Below, in pieces: positions 18,372-27,155 of a stretch of DNA of 64,000 bases (positions are counted from its first letter, which is position 1; the number at the start of each line of letters is the position of its first letter). Both the position numbers and the translations under genes were made by a program. The DNA comes from CAWJLS01 sp963843755 (lineage in GTDB: Bacteria > Acidobacteriota > Thermoanaerobaculia > Multivoradales > DATKCC01), in NCBI GenBank assembly GCA_963843755.1, contig CAWJLS010000013.1:186001-250000 (forward strand), written 5' to 3'. Under the pieces are notes generated by a model. The model saw nothing but the letters and a program-made list of their open reading frames with translations, made no database searches and had not been told where the DNA came from.

Positions 18372-19418
18372 ATGGCCGAAGAGACCGTCTGGTACATAGC
18401 GATCGCGGGGCAGCAGCAGGGCCCCTTCCCACAGAGCGAGGTTGTCCGCAAGATCCAGGCCGGCGCGATCGGCCAGGACGCCCACGTCTTCACCACCGGG
18501 ATGGACAACTGGGTGCCGATCACGAGCCGGCCCGAGCTCTCCAGCGCCTTCGGCGGCGCCGCGGCCCCCGCCTCCGGAGCCGTCCCGGCGGCGGCCGCAC
18601 AGCCCGCGGCGGGCGGCACCAGAGGGGCGCACGAGATCGACTACCAGATCTTCGGCGAGGAGCTCCAGTTCGTCGAGATCACCCTCGACCCGGGCGAAGC
18701 GTGCGTCGCCGAGGCCGGCGCCTTCATGTACATGGACCCCGGGATCGAGATGAACACGATCTTCGGCGACGGCTCCGCCCAGTCGGACGCGGGCGGTTTC
18801 ATGGGCAAGCTCATGTCCGCCGGCAAGCGGGTGCTGACCGGCGAATCGCTCTTCATGACCGTCTTCGGCAACGGCGCGACCCAGCGCCAGGACGTGGCCT
18901 TCGCCTCCCCCTACCCGGGCAAGATCGTCGCCGTCGACCTGCGCGAGCACGGCCGCACCCTGCTCTGCCAGAAAGACGCCTTCCTCTGCGCGGCCAAAGG
19001 GATCTCCGTCGGCATCGCCTTCCAGCGCAAGATCGGCGCCGGCCTGTTCGGCGGTGAAGGCTTCATCCTGCAGAAGCTCGAAGGCGACGGCATGGCGTTC
19101 ATGCACGCCGGCGGCACCATCGTCTCGCGCCGCCTCCAGGCCGGCGAAGTCCTGCGGGTCGACACCGGCTGCCTGGTGGCCTTCGAACAGACCGTCGACT
19201 ACGACATCCAGACCGTCCCCGGCATCAAGACCGCCATCTTCGGCGGCGAGGGCCTGTTCTACGCCCGCATGACCGGCCCCGGCACCGTCTGGCTCCAGTC
19301 GCTCCCCTTCAGCCGCCTCGCCGGCCGCGTCGTCGCCGCCATCCCCCGAGGCCACGGCGGCCGCAAAGGCGAAGGCAGCATCCTCGGCGATCTTGGCGAC
19401 GTCTTCATGGGGAGCTGA
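18372..19418 (+). CDS. GYF_2 domain fused to AIM24/TIGR00266-family protein
   Basis: A 348-residue two-domain protein. Residues ~5-60 form a GYF_2 domain (VWYIAIAGQQQGPFPQSEVV, ending with a conserved Trp in DNWVPI), followed by an Ala/Pro linker and then an AIM24-like double beta-barrel domain (residues ~88-315): FVEITLDPGEACVAEAGAFM, GESLFMTVFGN, GIKTAIFGGEGLFYARMTGP. Bacterial AIM24/TIGR00266 proteins have unknown biochemical function; GYF_2 domains bind proline-rich or membrane partners. No signal peptide is seen, so it is probably cytoplasmic. Start choice is firm: GGAGGT at 18361-18366. A TAGACT hexamer at 18305-18310 may be its -10 box. The stop is two bases before the first copy of a structured repeat. 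Confidence 0.88.
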   Translation: MAEETVWYIAIAGQQQGPFPQSEVVRKIQAGAIGQDAHVFTTGMDNWVPITSRPELSSAFGGAAAPASGAVPAAAAQPAAGGTRGAHEIDYQIFGEELQFVEITLDPGEACVAEAGAFMYMDPGIEMNTIFGDGSAQSDAGGFMGKLMSAGKRVLTGESLFMTVFGNGATQRQDVAFASPYPGKIVAVDLREHGRTLLCQKDAFLCAAKGISVGIAFQRKIGAGLFGGEGFILQKLEGDGMAFMHAGGTIVSRRLQAGEVLRVDTGCLVAFEQTVDYDIQTVPGIKTAIFGGEGLFYARMTGPGTVWLQSLPFSRLAGRVVAAIPRGHGGRKGEGSILGDLGDVFMGS

Positions 19419-19419
19419 A

Positions 19420-19543
19420 GAGAGGCGCGATCTCGGGGCATCTCGCACCGTCCTCGGTCGGCCGCTCCCTGCGACGTACGGAGGTACGTCTCAGTCGCAA
19501 CCTCCCTGCGGGAGGCACGATCTGCCCCAACCTCGCGCCTCTC
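19420..19543 (+). repeat. Structured 3'-end repeat element, copy 1
   Basis: A 124-base element bounded by perfect 11-base inverted ends (GAGAGGCGCGA and TCGCGCCTCTC), with a second pair GGGGCA/TGCCCC inside them. At its centre is a hairpin GACGTAC-GGAG-GTACGTC. It begins two bases after the stop of the AIM24-type gene. Its 94-base core (19435-19528) matches, in inverted orientation, copy 2 at 19715-19808 with about 83 identical positions and no gaps. It might act as a terminator or mRNA 3' end, or be a MITE-like element. Confidence 0.8.
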
Positions 19544-19696
19544 TTCCGAGCCGCACAGGGTGAAGAAGACCGCGACAGGGCGGTCCTCGGCCGTAACCGG
19601 TGGCAGGCGTTCCCGCCCGCTCGGAAACGCCGTACCAGGCTAGCCTCTAGCCGGACCGCGAGCGCAGCGAGCCGGTCCGCCGAAAGCCCGCGACGG
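19544..19696. other. Spacer between the two inverted repeat copies
   Basis: No gene is supported here. The spacer contains a modest hairpin (CGGACCG at 19652-19658 with CGGTCCG at 19673-19679) around a GAGCGCAGCGAGC-type loop, and nothing that looks like a promoter for either flanking gene, which both converge on this region. Confidence 0.5.
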
Positions 19697-19826
19697 TTTT
19701 GGAGGCGTGAGACCGGGGCAGATCGTGGCACCCGCAGGGAGGGCGCGACTGAGGCGTACACCTGTACGTCGCAGGGAGCGCCCGACCGAGGACGCCGCGA
19801 GATGCCCCGGTCTCGCGCTTCCAAAA
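19697..19826 (-). repeat. Structured 3'-end repeat element, copy 2 (inverted)
   Basis: The inverted copy of the element at 19420-19543. Its outer arms are TTTTGGAGGCGTGAGACC and, on the other side, GGTCTCGCGCTTCCAAAA, which pair with two mismatches even though their sequence differs from the arms of copy 1. GGGGCA/TGCCCC and the central GTAC-containing hairpin are kept. Read on the minus strand it follows the stop of the small gene at 19893-20204, so both copies have the same orientation relative to the gene that precedes them. Confidence 0.8.
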
Positions 19827-19892
19827 AGGGCCGGAGGGGGATGTGTCCTGGCACCACCCCGCATCTCCGGCCCTGCGTGACCGGTCGGTGTC

Positions 19893-20204
19893 TCAGCCGA
19901 CCGGAGTTTCGACTTTCAGCATCCGAGCCCACGCCGCCCGAAGGTTCTCGGGCAGGTCGAGGGTGGCGAAGATCTCCCGGACCTCGTCGCGGTCGACGTA
20001 GGTCCAGATGTCCTCCCACTGGGCATAGCGGAGGAGATGGGAAATCGCCCAGGCGCGGCGCTCTCCGTCCTTGCCGGCGAGGATCTCTCGGAGCACGGCT
20101 TCGGAGATCTCGTCTTCCGGAAAGAAGTACAGCGGTGCTTCGCGGTTCCGGGCTTGCTCCGTGGCGCCGTCCGGCGGTCCCGGTGCCTTGCTCGACGAGC
20201 TCAT
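19893..20204 (-). CDS. Small conserved-type protein of unknown function
   Basis: A 103-residue acidic, mostly helical protein without signal peptide or membrane segment. The recognisable stretch is LYFFPEDEISEAVLREILAG followed by RRAWAISHLLRYAQWEDIW. It loosely recalls the small proteins often encoded beside nucleotidyltransferase-type toxins, but no toxin gene is adjacent, so no function is assigned. Two starts are possible, ATG 20210 and ATG 20204. A TATACT hexamer at 20217-20212 on the minus strand sits one base before the first and seven before the second, so 20204 as a leaderless start is favoured. Its 3' side carries repeat copy 2. Confidence 0.65.
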   Translation of the reverse strand: MSSSSKAPGPPDGATEQARNREAPLYFFPEDEISEAVLREILAGKDGERRAWAISHLLRYAQWEDIWTYVDRDEVREIFATLDLPENLRAAWARMLKVETPVG

Positions 20205-20255
20205 GGCCATGAGTATAGCAGCCTGTGTCGAGGGGCGATCCCAGGTTTCCCGCAC

Positions 20256-20285
20256 TTGACCCCCGCACGTCCCTTTCGCTAGATT
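20256..20285 (+). promoter_or_regulatory. Sigma70-type promoter of tRNA-Gly(CCC)
   Basis: TTGACC (20256-20261), an 18-base spacer, then TAGATT (20280-20285). The tRNA begins 24 bases downstream. Confidence 0.65.
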
Positions 20286-20308
20286 CTTCCAGCCGGGCAA
20301 CCGGCTGA

Positions 20309-20384
20309 GCGGGCATAACTCAGTTGGTAGAGTGCAAGCTTCCCAAGCTTGATGTCGCGGGTTCGAGTCCCGTTGCCCGCTCCA
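20309..20384 (+). tRNA. tRNA-Gly (anticodon CCC)
   Basis: A complete cloverleaf of 76 bases with encoded CCA. The acceptor arms are GCGGGCA and TGCCCGC with discriminator T. The D-loop region reads CTCAGTTGGTAGAG and the T-arm GCGGGTTCGAGTCCCGT. The anticodon stem CAAGC/GCTTG encloses the loop TTCCCAA, giving anticodon CCC at 20342-20344, which reads the Gly codon GGG, an important codon in a genome this GC-rich. Confidence 0.96.
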
Positions 20385-20529
20385 GTGTTCGTTCTGCCAC
20401 CGAGCCCGAGAGATCCCCGAAACCAGCCGGCCTGGAGCGATCCGGAGGCAGCGAGCTCGTCCGCGACAGCCAGACGCTTGCGACCCGGCCCGATCCGTAT
20501 CCCACGAACCCTCTTCCCGCGAGCCTGCC

Positions 20530-21045
20530 ATGCCTCTTTTCCGACGCGATGACGAGCCCCAAACCTTCGCCCGTCCGAGCGGCGGTCCACCCTCCCCGCA
20601 GCCCGGCCCGGGTCCCGGACCGGCGCCGCGGGAGCGCGCCGCCACCCGGATCGCCGAGGGGACGCGCATCGAAGGGGAGATCACCGGGAGCACCGAGCTG
20701 CTGGTCGAAGGCGAGCTGACGGGCACGCTGCGCATCGAGGCGCGGGCGGTGGTCGGCTCGTCGGGCGTGGTCCGCGGTGAGATCGAGGCCCGTTCGGTGA
20801 TGGTCGCCGGCGAGGTCTACGGCGACGTCCGCGGTCGCGAGCGCGTCGAGGTCGGCGCCTCGGGCCGGATCGAGGGAGACATCTCCGCACCCCGGGTGAC
20901 GATCGCCGAAGGTGCCTTCTTCAAGGGGAAGGTGGAGATGGGGGAGAGCGGCCGGGGAGGCGCACGGAGCGGTGGCGCTGAGAGCCAAGACAAGCCGAAG
21001 CCGGGGGCGGGAAAGGACACCGACCGCCCGTCACGCAAGGCATAG
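20530..21045 (+). CDS. Bactofilin (polymer-forming cytoskeletal protein)
   Basis: A 171-residue bactofilin. A short basic Pro-rich N-terminal tail (possible membrane-targeting MPLFRR) leads into a right-handed beta-helix core of repeated short strands from residue ~37 to ~135: IAEGTRIEGEITGSTELLVE, GELTGTLRIEARAVVG, GEIEARSVMVAGEVYGDVRG. The C-terminal tail is polar and probably disordered. Such proteins self-assemble without nucleotide into filaments that position cell-wall enzymes or stalk and motility proteins. There is no clear ribosome-binding site before the ATG. The gene stands between tRNA-Gly and ald, with 17 bases to the latter, so the two may be cotranscribed. Confidence 0.9.
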   Translation: MPLFRRDDEPQTFARPSGGPPSPQPGPGPGPAPRERAATRIAEGTRIEGEITGSTELLVEGELTGTLRIEARAVVGSSGVVRGEIEARSVMVAGEVYGDVRGRERVEVGASGRIEGDISAPRVTIAEGAFFKGKVEMGESGRGGARSGGAESQDKPKPGAGKDTDRPSRKA

Positions 21046-21062
21046 CCGGAAGGAGCACCGCA

Positions 21063-22175
<1,113 letters not shown>

Positions 22176-22210
22176 AGAGGCGCTCGCCGGGAAGCCGGGG
22201 GTGGTGGCCC

Positions 22211-23218
22211 CTAGCGGGCCGGCCACTCCTGGCCCGCCACCCGGATCCACAACGTCCTGAGATCGTCCGGCACCGGCGCCTCGAAGGAGACGCGGGCGCC
22301 GGTCGTCGGATGGTCGAAGGCGATCGTCCAGGCGTGGAGAGCCGGCCGCGGGAACGCGGCGAGCGGCCTCCGGACCGCTGGCTCCACCCCCTTCCAGCGC
22401 GCCTCGCCGTAGACCGGATCGCCCACGATCGGGTGGTGGATCGACTTGAGGTGCACCCGAATCTGGTGGGTCCGCCCGGTGGCGATGTCGACCTCGAGCA
22501 GCGCCACGCCCCGCGCCGCCGCCAGCGTGCGATAGCGCGACAGCGCCGGACGCCCGTCCGGGCGGACGCTCATGCGGGTCCGCCGGTCCGGGTGCCGGCC
22601 GATCGGCGCGTCGATCTCTCCCTCCGCGGGCGCCGGCTCGCCGTAGACCACCGCCAGGTAGCGCTTGTCCACCGAGCGGGAGGCGAAGGCCGCCTGGAGC
22701 GCCCGGTAGGCGGCCTGCGTCCGGGCGACGACCAGCACGCCGCTGGTGTCCTTGTCCAGCCGATGGACGATGCCGGGACGTCCCGGGCCGCCCACGCCTT
22801 CGACGTCGGGGAAATGGGCCAGCAGCCGGTGGACCAGGGTACCGGTCGGCCGCCCGGCGCCCGGGTGCACCGTCAGGCCCGCCGGCTTGTCCAGAACGAC
22901 CAGGTCCCGGTCCTGGTGCAGGATGCGGAGCGCCCCCTCTTCCGGCTCGATGCCGGAGGGCTGGGGAGGCGGCACGTCGACGGCGATCCGTTGGCCGTCC
23001 TCCAGCCGTGCCGACGGCTTGTCGACCACGGCGCCGTCGACCGTCACCCGGCCGTCGCGGATCCACTGCTGGATCTGGTTGCGGGAGGCCGAGAGGTGCT
23101 CGGCGAGCGCCCGGTCCAGGCGGTCGCCGGAGCTCGCTGGGTCGACGGTCAGAGGCTCGGGGCCGTCAATCAGAGGCTCGGGGCCGTCCTCGTCGAACCG
23201 TTCCGGCACGGGGCTCAA
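22211..23218 (-). CDS. rluD: RluA/RluD-family 23S rRNA pseudouridine synthase
   Basis: A 335-residue pseudouridine synthase. An S4 RNA-binding domain (residues ~28-90: DRALAEHLSASRNQIQQWIR) is followed by the catalytic domain with the active-site Asp in GIVHRLDKDTSGVLVVA and the later ATGRTHQIRVHL motif. The S4 domain and the neighbouring lspA favour the RluD type, which modifies the 23S rRNA stem-loop near 1911-1917 in E. coli numbering. The start is TTG at 23218 and its TTGA overlaps the lspA stop, so translation is probably coupled. Just after the start, an 18-base direct repeat (23150-23167 and 23171-23188) encodes two copies of a DGPEPL segment ahead of the conserved region. Confidence 0.92.
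   Translation of the reverse strand: MSPVPERFDEDGPEPLIDGPEPLTVDPASSGDRLDRALAEHLSASRNQIQQWIRDGRVTVDGAVVDKPSARLEDGQRIAVDVPPPQPSGIEPEEGALRILHQDRDLVVLDKPAGLTVHPGAGRPTGTLVHRLLAHFPDVEGVGGPGRPGIVHRLDKDTSGVLVVARTQAAYRALQAAFASRSVDKRYLAVVYGEPAPAEGEIDAPIGRHPDRRTRMSVRPDGRPALSRYRTLAAARGVALLEVDIATGRTHQIRVHLKSIHHPIVGDPVYGEARWKGVEPAVRRPLAAFPRPALHAWTIAFDHPTTGARVSFEAPVPDDLRTLWIRVAGQEWPAR
23150..23188 (-). repeat. 18-bp direct repeat near the start of the rluD-like gene
   Basis: CAGAGGCTCGGGGCCGTC occurs twice with a 21-base period. It duplicates seven codons (DGPEPL plus one residue) in the N-terminal extension and keeps the reading frame. Confidence 0.85.
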
Positions 23219-23781
23219 CCGCCGGTCGAGCCGGTGGCCTCGGCCGGATCGCCGCCGGGGGAGGAGGGGTCCTCGTCCTCGCGCGACCGCTCCTCGGGGC
23301 GCTGGTGGGCGCTGAAGCTGTCCAGGAGCATCAGGAAGATGCCGACCGTGATGGCGCTGTCGGCGACGTTGAAGGCCGGCCAGTGGTGGGCGCCGACGTA
23401 GACGTCGATGAAATCGGTCACCCCGCCGCTCGCGAGCCGGTCGATCAGGTTACCCACCGCACCGCCGACGATCAGGGCGAGCGCCGAAAGCAGCGTGCGG
23501 TTGCGGGCCGGCGCGAAGCGGAAGTAGACCATCACCGCCACCAGCGCGCCGACGCCGAGCGCCACCAGCAGCCACGATCCGCCGTGGGCACCGTGCTTGG
23601 CGAACAGGCCGAACGCCACGCCGGTGTTCTGGACGTGGGTCAGGTTCAGGAAGCCGTCGATCACCGGCTGGCTGGCGGTCCGTGGCAGGTGGACCTCGAC
23701 CAGCCACTTGGTCCACTGGTCGAGGACCACGACGGCGAGGGAGAGGTAGGCGTACTGGAGCTTGCGGAGTGCGTCGATCAT
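23215..23781 (-). CDS. lspA: Lipoprotein signal peptidase (signal peptidase II)
   Basis: A 188-residue inner-membrane aspartic protease that removes signal peptides from prolipoproteins. Four hydrophobic segments and the family motifs are present: VVLDQWTKWLV, NTGVAFGLF, GGAVGNLIDRL with one catalytic Asp region, and FNVADSAITVG with the second. The C-terminal 30 residues are polar and rich in Glu/Ser/Gly, longer than in E. coli. The start ATG overlaps the thiE stop (ATGA) and the stop overlaps the TTG start of the rluD-like gene. Several lipobox proteins in this window (12469, 17293, 28993) are expected substrates. Confidence 0.96.
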   Translation of the reverse strand: MIDALRKLQYAYLSLAVVVLDQWTKWLVEVHLPRTASQPVIDGFLNLTHVQNTGVAFGLFAKHGAHGGSWLLVALGVGALVAVMVYFRFAPARNRTLLSALALIVGGAVGNLIDRLASGGVTDFIDVYVGAHHWPAFNVADSAITVGIFLMLLDSFSAHQRPEERSREDEDPSSPGGDPAEATGSTGG

Positions 23782-24503
23782 GCCTTCGGCCCGTCGCGGG
23801 AATCTACCACGGCGGGAGAGCCCGGGGCGGCGTCGCCGGAACCGAACCGGGACCGCCCGGCGGAGACGAAACGCTCGCGCGACGCGGCCTCCAGGAAGAC
23901 GCGGATGCCGGCGGCTCCGGCCGCCCCCGCGTCGGCGACGGCGCCGACGGTCTCCGCGTCCACCCCCCCGAGGGCGAGCACCGGCACGCCGACCGCGACC
24001 GCCCTTCGCAGCGCGGCGAGCCCGGCCGGCGGCCCGTAGCGCGCCTTGCTCGGGGTGGGGAAGACCGGCCCGAAGAGCACATAGTCCGCACCCGCGTCAC
24101 GGGCCGCGGAAACCTCCTCGGGCGTGTGGGTGGAGCGGCCGATCAGGGGGTCGGCGCCGCGGCGGCTCGCCCAGCGCCGCAGCGCTGCCGCCGGCAGGCC
24201 CGCGGCCGGCAGGTGGACGCCGCCGGCGCCCGCGGCCAGGGCGACGTCGAGCCGGCCGTTGACCAGCACGGTGACCGCGGTGCCTCCGGCGGCCACCCGC
24301 CGGCGCACGCGCACGACCAGGTCGAAGAGGGCGCGGTCGTCCAGGTCCTTCTCCCGCACCTGGACCGTGTCGACCCCGACCTGGACCACGGCGTCCAGCC
24401 ACTCCTCCAGCGATCGCTCCCCGAGGGCGTGCCGGTCGGTGATCGCCATCAGCCGGGGAACCGGCGGTCGGTGGAGGGGGCCGAGACGGGCCGAAGGGGT
24501 CAC
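23778..24503 (-). CDS. thiE: Thiamine-phosphate synthase (ThiE-like)
   Basis: A 241-residue TIM-barrel protein that should join HMP-pyrophosphate and thiazole phosphate to form thiamine phosphate. Recognisable segments are PRLMAITDRHALG, TVQVREKDLDDRALFDLV, VNGRLDVALAAGAGGVHLPA, STHTPEEVSAARDAGADYVL, GPVFPTPSK and VLALGGVDAETVGAV. The GTG at 24503 overlaps the upstream stop (GTGA) and keeps the conserved beginning; an ATG at 24449 would begin inside the motif. A TenI-like role is a possible alternative, since no other thiamine gene is nearby. It is second in a four-gene coupled operon with lspA and the rluD-like gene. Confidence 0.9.
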   Translation of the reverse strand: MTPSARLGPLHRPPVPRLMAITDRHALGERSLEEWLDAVVQVGVDTVQVREKDLDDRALFDLVVRVRRRVAAGGTAVTVLVNGRLDVALAAGAGGVHLPAAGLPAAALRRWASRRGADPLIGRSTHTPEEVSAARDAGADYVLFGPVFPTPSKARYGPPAGLAALRRAVAVGVPVLALGGVDAETVGAVADAGAAGAAGIRVFLEAASRERFVSAGRSRFGSGDAAPGSPAVVDSRDGPKA

Positions 24504-24742
24504 TCGGAGCGCCGCGAGATCAGGAGGGTCAGGTCGTGGAGCCCCCAGATCAGGTGGATGAAGCCGAAGCCGGTGACGACGGCCCGGACCACGGGATGGA
24601 GCGCCGCCTGACGCACCGAGGCGTAGGGGATGAGGCCGAGGGTGTGGTCCCACAGGCCGGTCCACGGAGCGAAGCTCAGGAAGAGCCCGATCTCGACGCA
24701 GTAGAGGATGAACAGCAGCAAGGTGATTCGGTCGGGCCGCAT
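24500..24742 (-). CDS. Small membrane protein of unknown function
   Basis: An 80-residue protein with two predicted membrane helices (ITLLLFILYCVEIGLFLSF and VVTGFGFIHLIWGLHDL) separated by a short loop with PYASVRQAALHP, and a basic C-terminus. No family was recognised. It opens the operon with thiE, lspA and the rluD-like gene, and its stop overlaps the thiE start. No ribosome-binding site is seen; instead TATAGAAT (24759-24752, minus strand) lies nine bases before the ATG, which would make the operon's mRNA nearly leaderless. The reading frame, start and coupling are convincing, the function is not known. Confidence 0.8.
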   Translation of the reverse strand: MRPDRITLLLFILYCVEIGLFLSFAPWTGLWDHTLGLIPYASVRQAALHPVVRAVVTGFGFIHLIWGLHDLTLLISRRSE

Positions 24743-24751
24743 GGGCCGATC

Positions 24752-24759
24752 ATTCTATA
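24752..24759 (-). promoter_or_regulatory. -10 box for the thiE-lspA-rluD operon
   Basis: TATAGAAT on the minus strand, nine bases before the ATG at 24742. No good -35 box was found. The transcript would start within a few bases of the start codon. Confidence 0.45.
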
Positions 24760-24818
24760 GGCCCGGCAAGCCCGACCGAATCGGTTCCGCCCGATCCTCC
24801 GGATCGATCTCTATCGAT

Positions 24819-27155
24819 CTACATCGGCGGTTTGCCGTGGCTCCGCGACCGGGCGGAGGAGCTCGACGAGCTGCGCGTCGATCCGCCCGAGCGGCCGTGC
24901 GCGCTGCTGCCGCTCCGGCTCGACGACGACGAGCGATGGGAGACGCTGGACCGGGAGCTCGACGACTGGCTCCGGGACGAGGTCGTCGAACGCGTCGAGC
25001 TCGAGCGGGGCGGCGGCTTGGCCGACTCGGAACGGGTCGTGGTGCTCGTGCGCTCCCGGGTCGTCTCGATCATCCGCGTCGGTGGCTTGATCTCGCGCGG
25101 CGTCGAGCGGACGCCCTCGATCACCCGGCGGGGAATCGAGATGCGCTCGCCCCGCTGGGGGTCGCGCCGCGTCGCCTCGTCGCGGGTGCCGCCCTGGGAC
25201 TGACCCTGGGTCCGACCCTGTTCCCGACCTTGGACCTGGGTCCGATCGGGCACCACCGGGGTGCGCTCGCGCCAGCTCGACTCGGTCTCGGTGCGGCCGC
25301 TGCCTCTGGAACCCTCTCTGGTCGCGCCGTCCACCGAGCCGCGCGGGGTCACCGGCAGGGCGCGGCGGATCTCGTCCGCCCGCTGCCTGCGGTCGACCTC
25401 GCGGTCACGGACGATCGCGTCGGTGCGACGGGTGGCGTCGCCCGTCGGCGTGCGCTGCGGCACGACCCGTCCGACCTGATCGCTCCGGTCGCTGCCGGAG
25501 CGCACCGTCTCCTCGGTCGGGGTCCGCCGGGCCGCCGTCGGCAGATCTTGCCGGATGGACTCGATCCGCCGCGCCCGGTCCGCGGCCGTGGTGTCGACGT
25601 CGTTCCGGGAGCGGGCGCCGGAGCCCGACGTCCCTTCGCGCACCTGCCGGCTCTCGTCGGCGATCATCCGCGACGGCCGGCCGGCGCCTGCGTCGCTCCG
25701 GTCGACGGTGACCAGGCTCTGGATGTTCCGGCCGATGGCTCGCTCCCGGGCGACGAACCGCGTCACGTCGGGCAGGCTCCCGTCACGGCCCGGGCGGGTC
25801 CGCCGGGCCAGCGTGTCGACGACCTCCTGGCCACGGCGGGTGGCGACGTGGTCGAGACCCCGGGTGTCGGTGGTCACGATGCCGCGCCGGGGCACCGCGT
25901 AGCCGGAGTGCTCGGCGAACCGGTCACCGCGATAGATGTGGTGGTGCTGGTGCGAGTCGCCGAAGTAGCGCAGGTCGCAGAAGTTCCAGTCGTGGTACGC
26001 GCCCCAGCGGCCGTCGGTCCAGCCGTAGACACCCCAGCGGAAGACGGCGTCGGCGCCGAACAGCGGGTGGTAGAAGTGGGTGTAGTAGCCCGCCGGGACC
26101 CAGCCGACGTAGGCGTCGGTCCAGTACCAGTAGACCCAGGCCGGCGCGAACTGGACGCCGGGGAACCACGACCAGCCGTAGCCGGGGACGTAGTCCCAGG
26201 TGCCGTAGTGGTAGGGCACCCAGCCCCACGGCTCGTAGGAGACCCAGGTGTAGCCCAGGGGGCTGTGGGACCAGCGCCCGTTCCAGTAAGGCCGCCAGTC
26301 GGCCGCCACCCGCGGGCGCCAGGCCTGCCGGCCTTCGATGGTCACCCAGGAGCCGTAGCGGTCGAGGCTCGCGGCCTCGTACTGGAGCGAGTCGTCGACG
26401 TAGGGCGCCTCGGCGTAGCGGGCCTCGCGGTCGAGACGCTCACCCCACAGCTCGAGCGAGTCGAGACGGCTGGCCTCGCGGACGTCGTCGCGCGGGTCGC
26501 GATCGCCTTCGATCACCGCCTCGTCGTCCCGGTCGATCAGGAACGACCCACGGCGCGTGACGACCTCGGCCGACCCTTCGCGGGCCACCACCTCGGTCCA
26601 GTCGCCGGAGTCGGTGGTCACCCGCAGGGAGCCGACGTCGTAGGCGTAGATCGTGGTGTTGGGCGTGTCGATCCGCGGCAGGCCGTCACCGAGGAAGTCG
26701 GACACCACCACGAGCTGGACGTTGCCCTGGGGCACCCGCAGGACGGTCAGCGGATCCTGGCGGTCGGGCGACCCGGCCAGGGAGTCGAAGACGACCTCCG
26801 AGCCGGCGTCGACGCGCAGGATGTTGCGGTCGGAGAGGACCACCTCGACCCGGCTCCGCGGCGCCACCCAGATCCGGTCGCCGACCAGGATCGGCTGGTT
26901 GACCTGGAGCTGATCCCGGTCGCCGTTGTCCCCCTGGGTCAGGGTAGCCGACCCTTCCAGGACGCGCACGTAGCTGTAGCTGCCCGCATAGCCGTCGGGC
27001 AGGTCCGGGGAGGCCACGGTCGGGTCGATCGTGTGCTCGGCGGCGGCCGGGCCGACCACCAGCACGGTGAAGAGCGCCAGGGCGCACAGCACCGCGAGGC
27101 GGGCGGGGCGCGCGGCGTTCGTTCCGAAGCGATGGGCTGTGAGTCGGTCTCTCAT
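24819..27155 (-). CDS. FecR-like / DUF6600 secreted protein with Ser/Arg-rich tail
   Basis: A 778-residue secreted protein. A signal peptide ends near AAAEHTIDP. Residues ~60-215 form a FecR-like beta domain (YVRVLEGSATLTQGDNGDRD, VGDRIWVAPRSRVEVVL, then VREGSAEVV-type strands). Residues ~285-410 are the aromatic DUF6600 region, with repeated YWNGRW, PLGYTWVSYEPWGWVPYHYG and YGWSWFPG segments. The last ~370 residues are low complexity: Arg/Thr/Gln-rich, then almost pure Ser/Arg with short Gly. DUF6600 proteins are typically surface- or envelope-located with unknown function. The ATG has GGAG nine bases upstream. It is divergent from the cNMP-binding protein gene. The composition-biased tail is encoded by ordinary codons without exact repeats. 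Confidence 0.85.
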   Translation of the reverse strand: MRDRLTAHRFGTNAARPARLAVLCALALFTVLVVGPAAAEHTIDPTVASPDLPDGYAGSYSYVRVLEGSATLTQGDNGDRDQLQVNQPILVGDRIWVAPRSRVEVVLSDRNILRVDAGSEVVFDSLAGSPDRQDPLTVLRVPQGNVQLVVVSDFLGDGLPRIDTPNTTIYAYDVGSLRVTTDSGDWTEVVAREGSAEVVTRRGSFLIDRDDEAVIEGDRDPRDDVREASRLDSLELWGERLDREARYAEAPYVDDSLQYEAASLDRYGSWVTIEGRQAWRPRVAADWRPYWNGRWSHSPLGYTWVSYEPWGWVPYHYGTWDYVPGYGWSWFPGVQFAPAWVYWYWTDAYVGWVPAGYYTHFYHPLFGADAVFRWGVYGWTDGRWGAYHDWNFCDLRYFGDSHQHHHIYRGDRFAEHSGYAVPRRGIVTTDTRGLDHVATRRGQEVVDTLARRTRPGRDGSLPDVTRFVARERAIGRNIQSLVTVDRSDAGAGRPSRMIADESRQVREGTSGSGARSRNDVDTTAADRARRIESIRQDLPTAARRTPTEETVRSGSDRSDQVGRVVPQRTPTGDATRRTDAIVRDREVDRRQRADEIRRALPVTPRGSVDGATREGSRGSGRTETESSWRERTPVVPDRTQVQGREQGRTQGQSQGGTRDEATRRDPQRGERISIPRRVIEGVRSTPREIKPPTRMIETTRERTSTTTRSESAKPPPRSSSTRSTTSSRSQSSSSRSSVSHRSSSSSRSGSSAHGRSGGSTRSSSSSSARSRSHGKPPM

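Noticed and set aside
19420..19826. Insertion sequence with inverted ends
   Set aside because: No transposase is present in the spacer, which holds only non-coding sequence; the two copies are better described as paired structured repeats.
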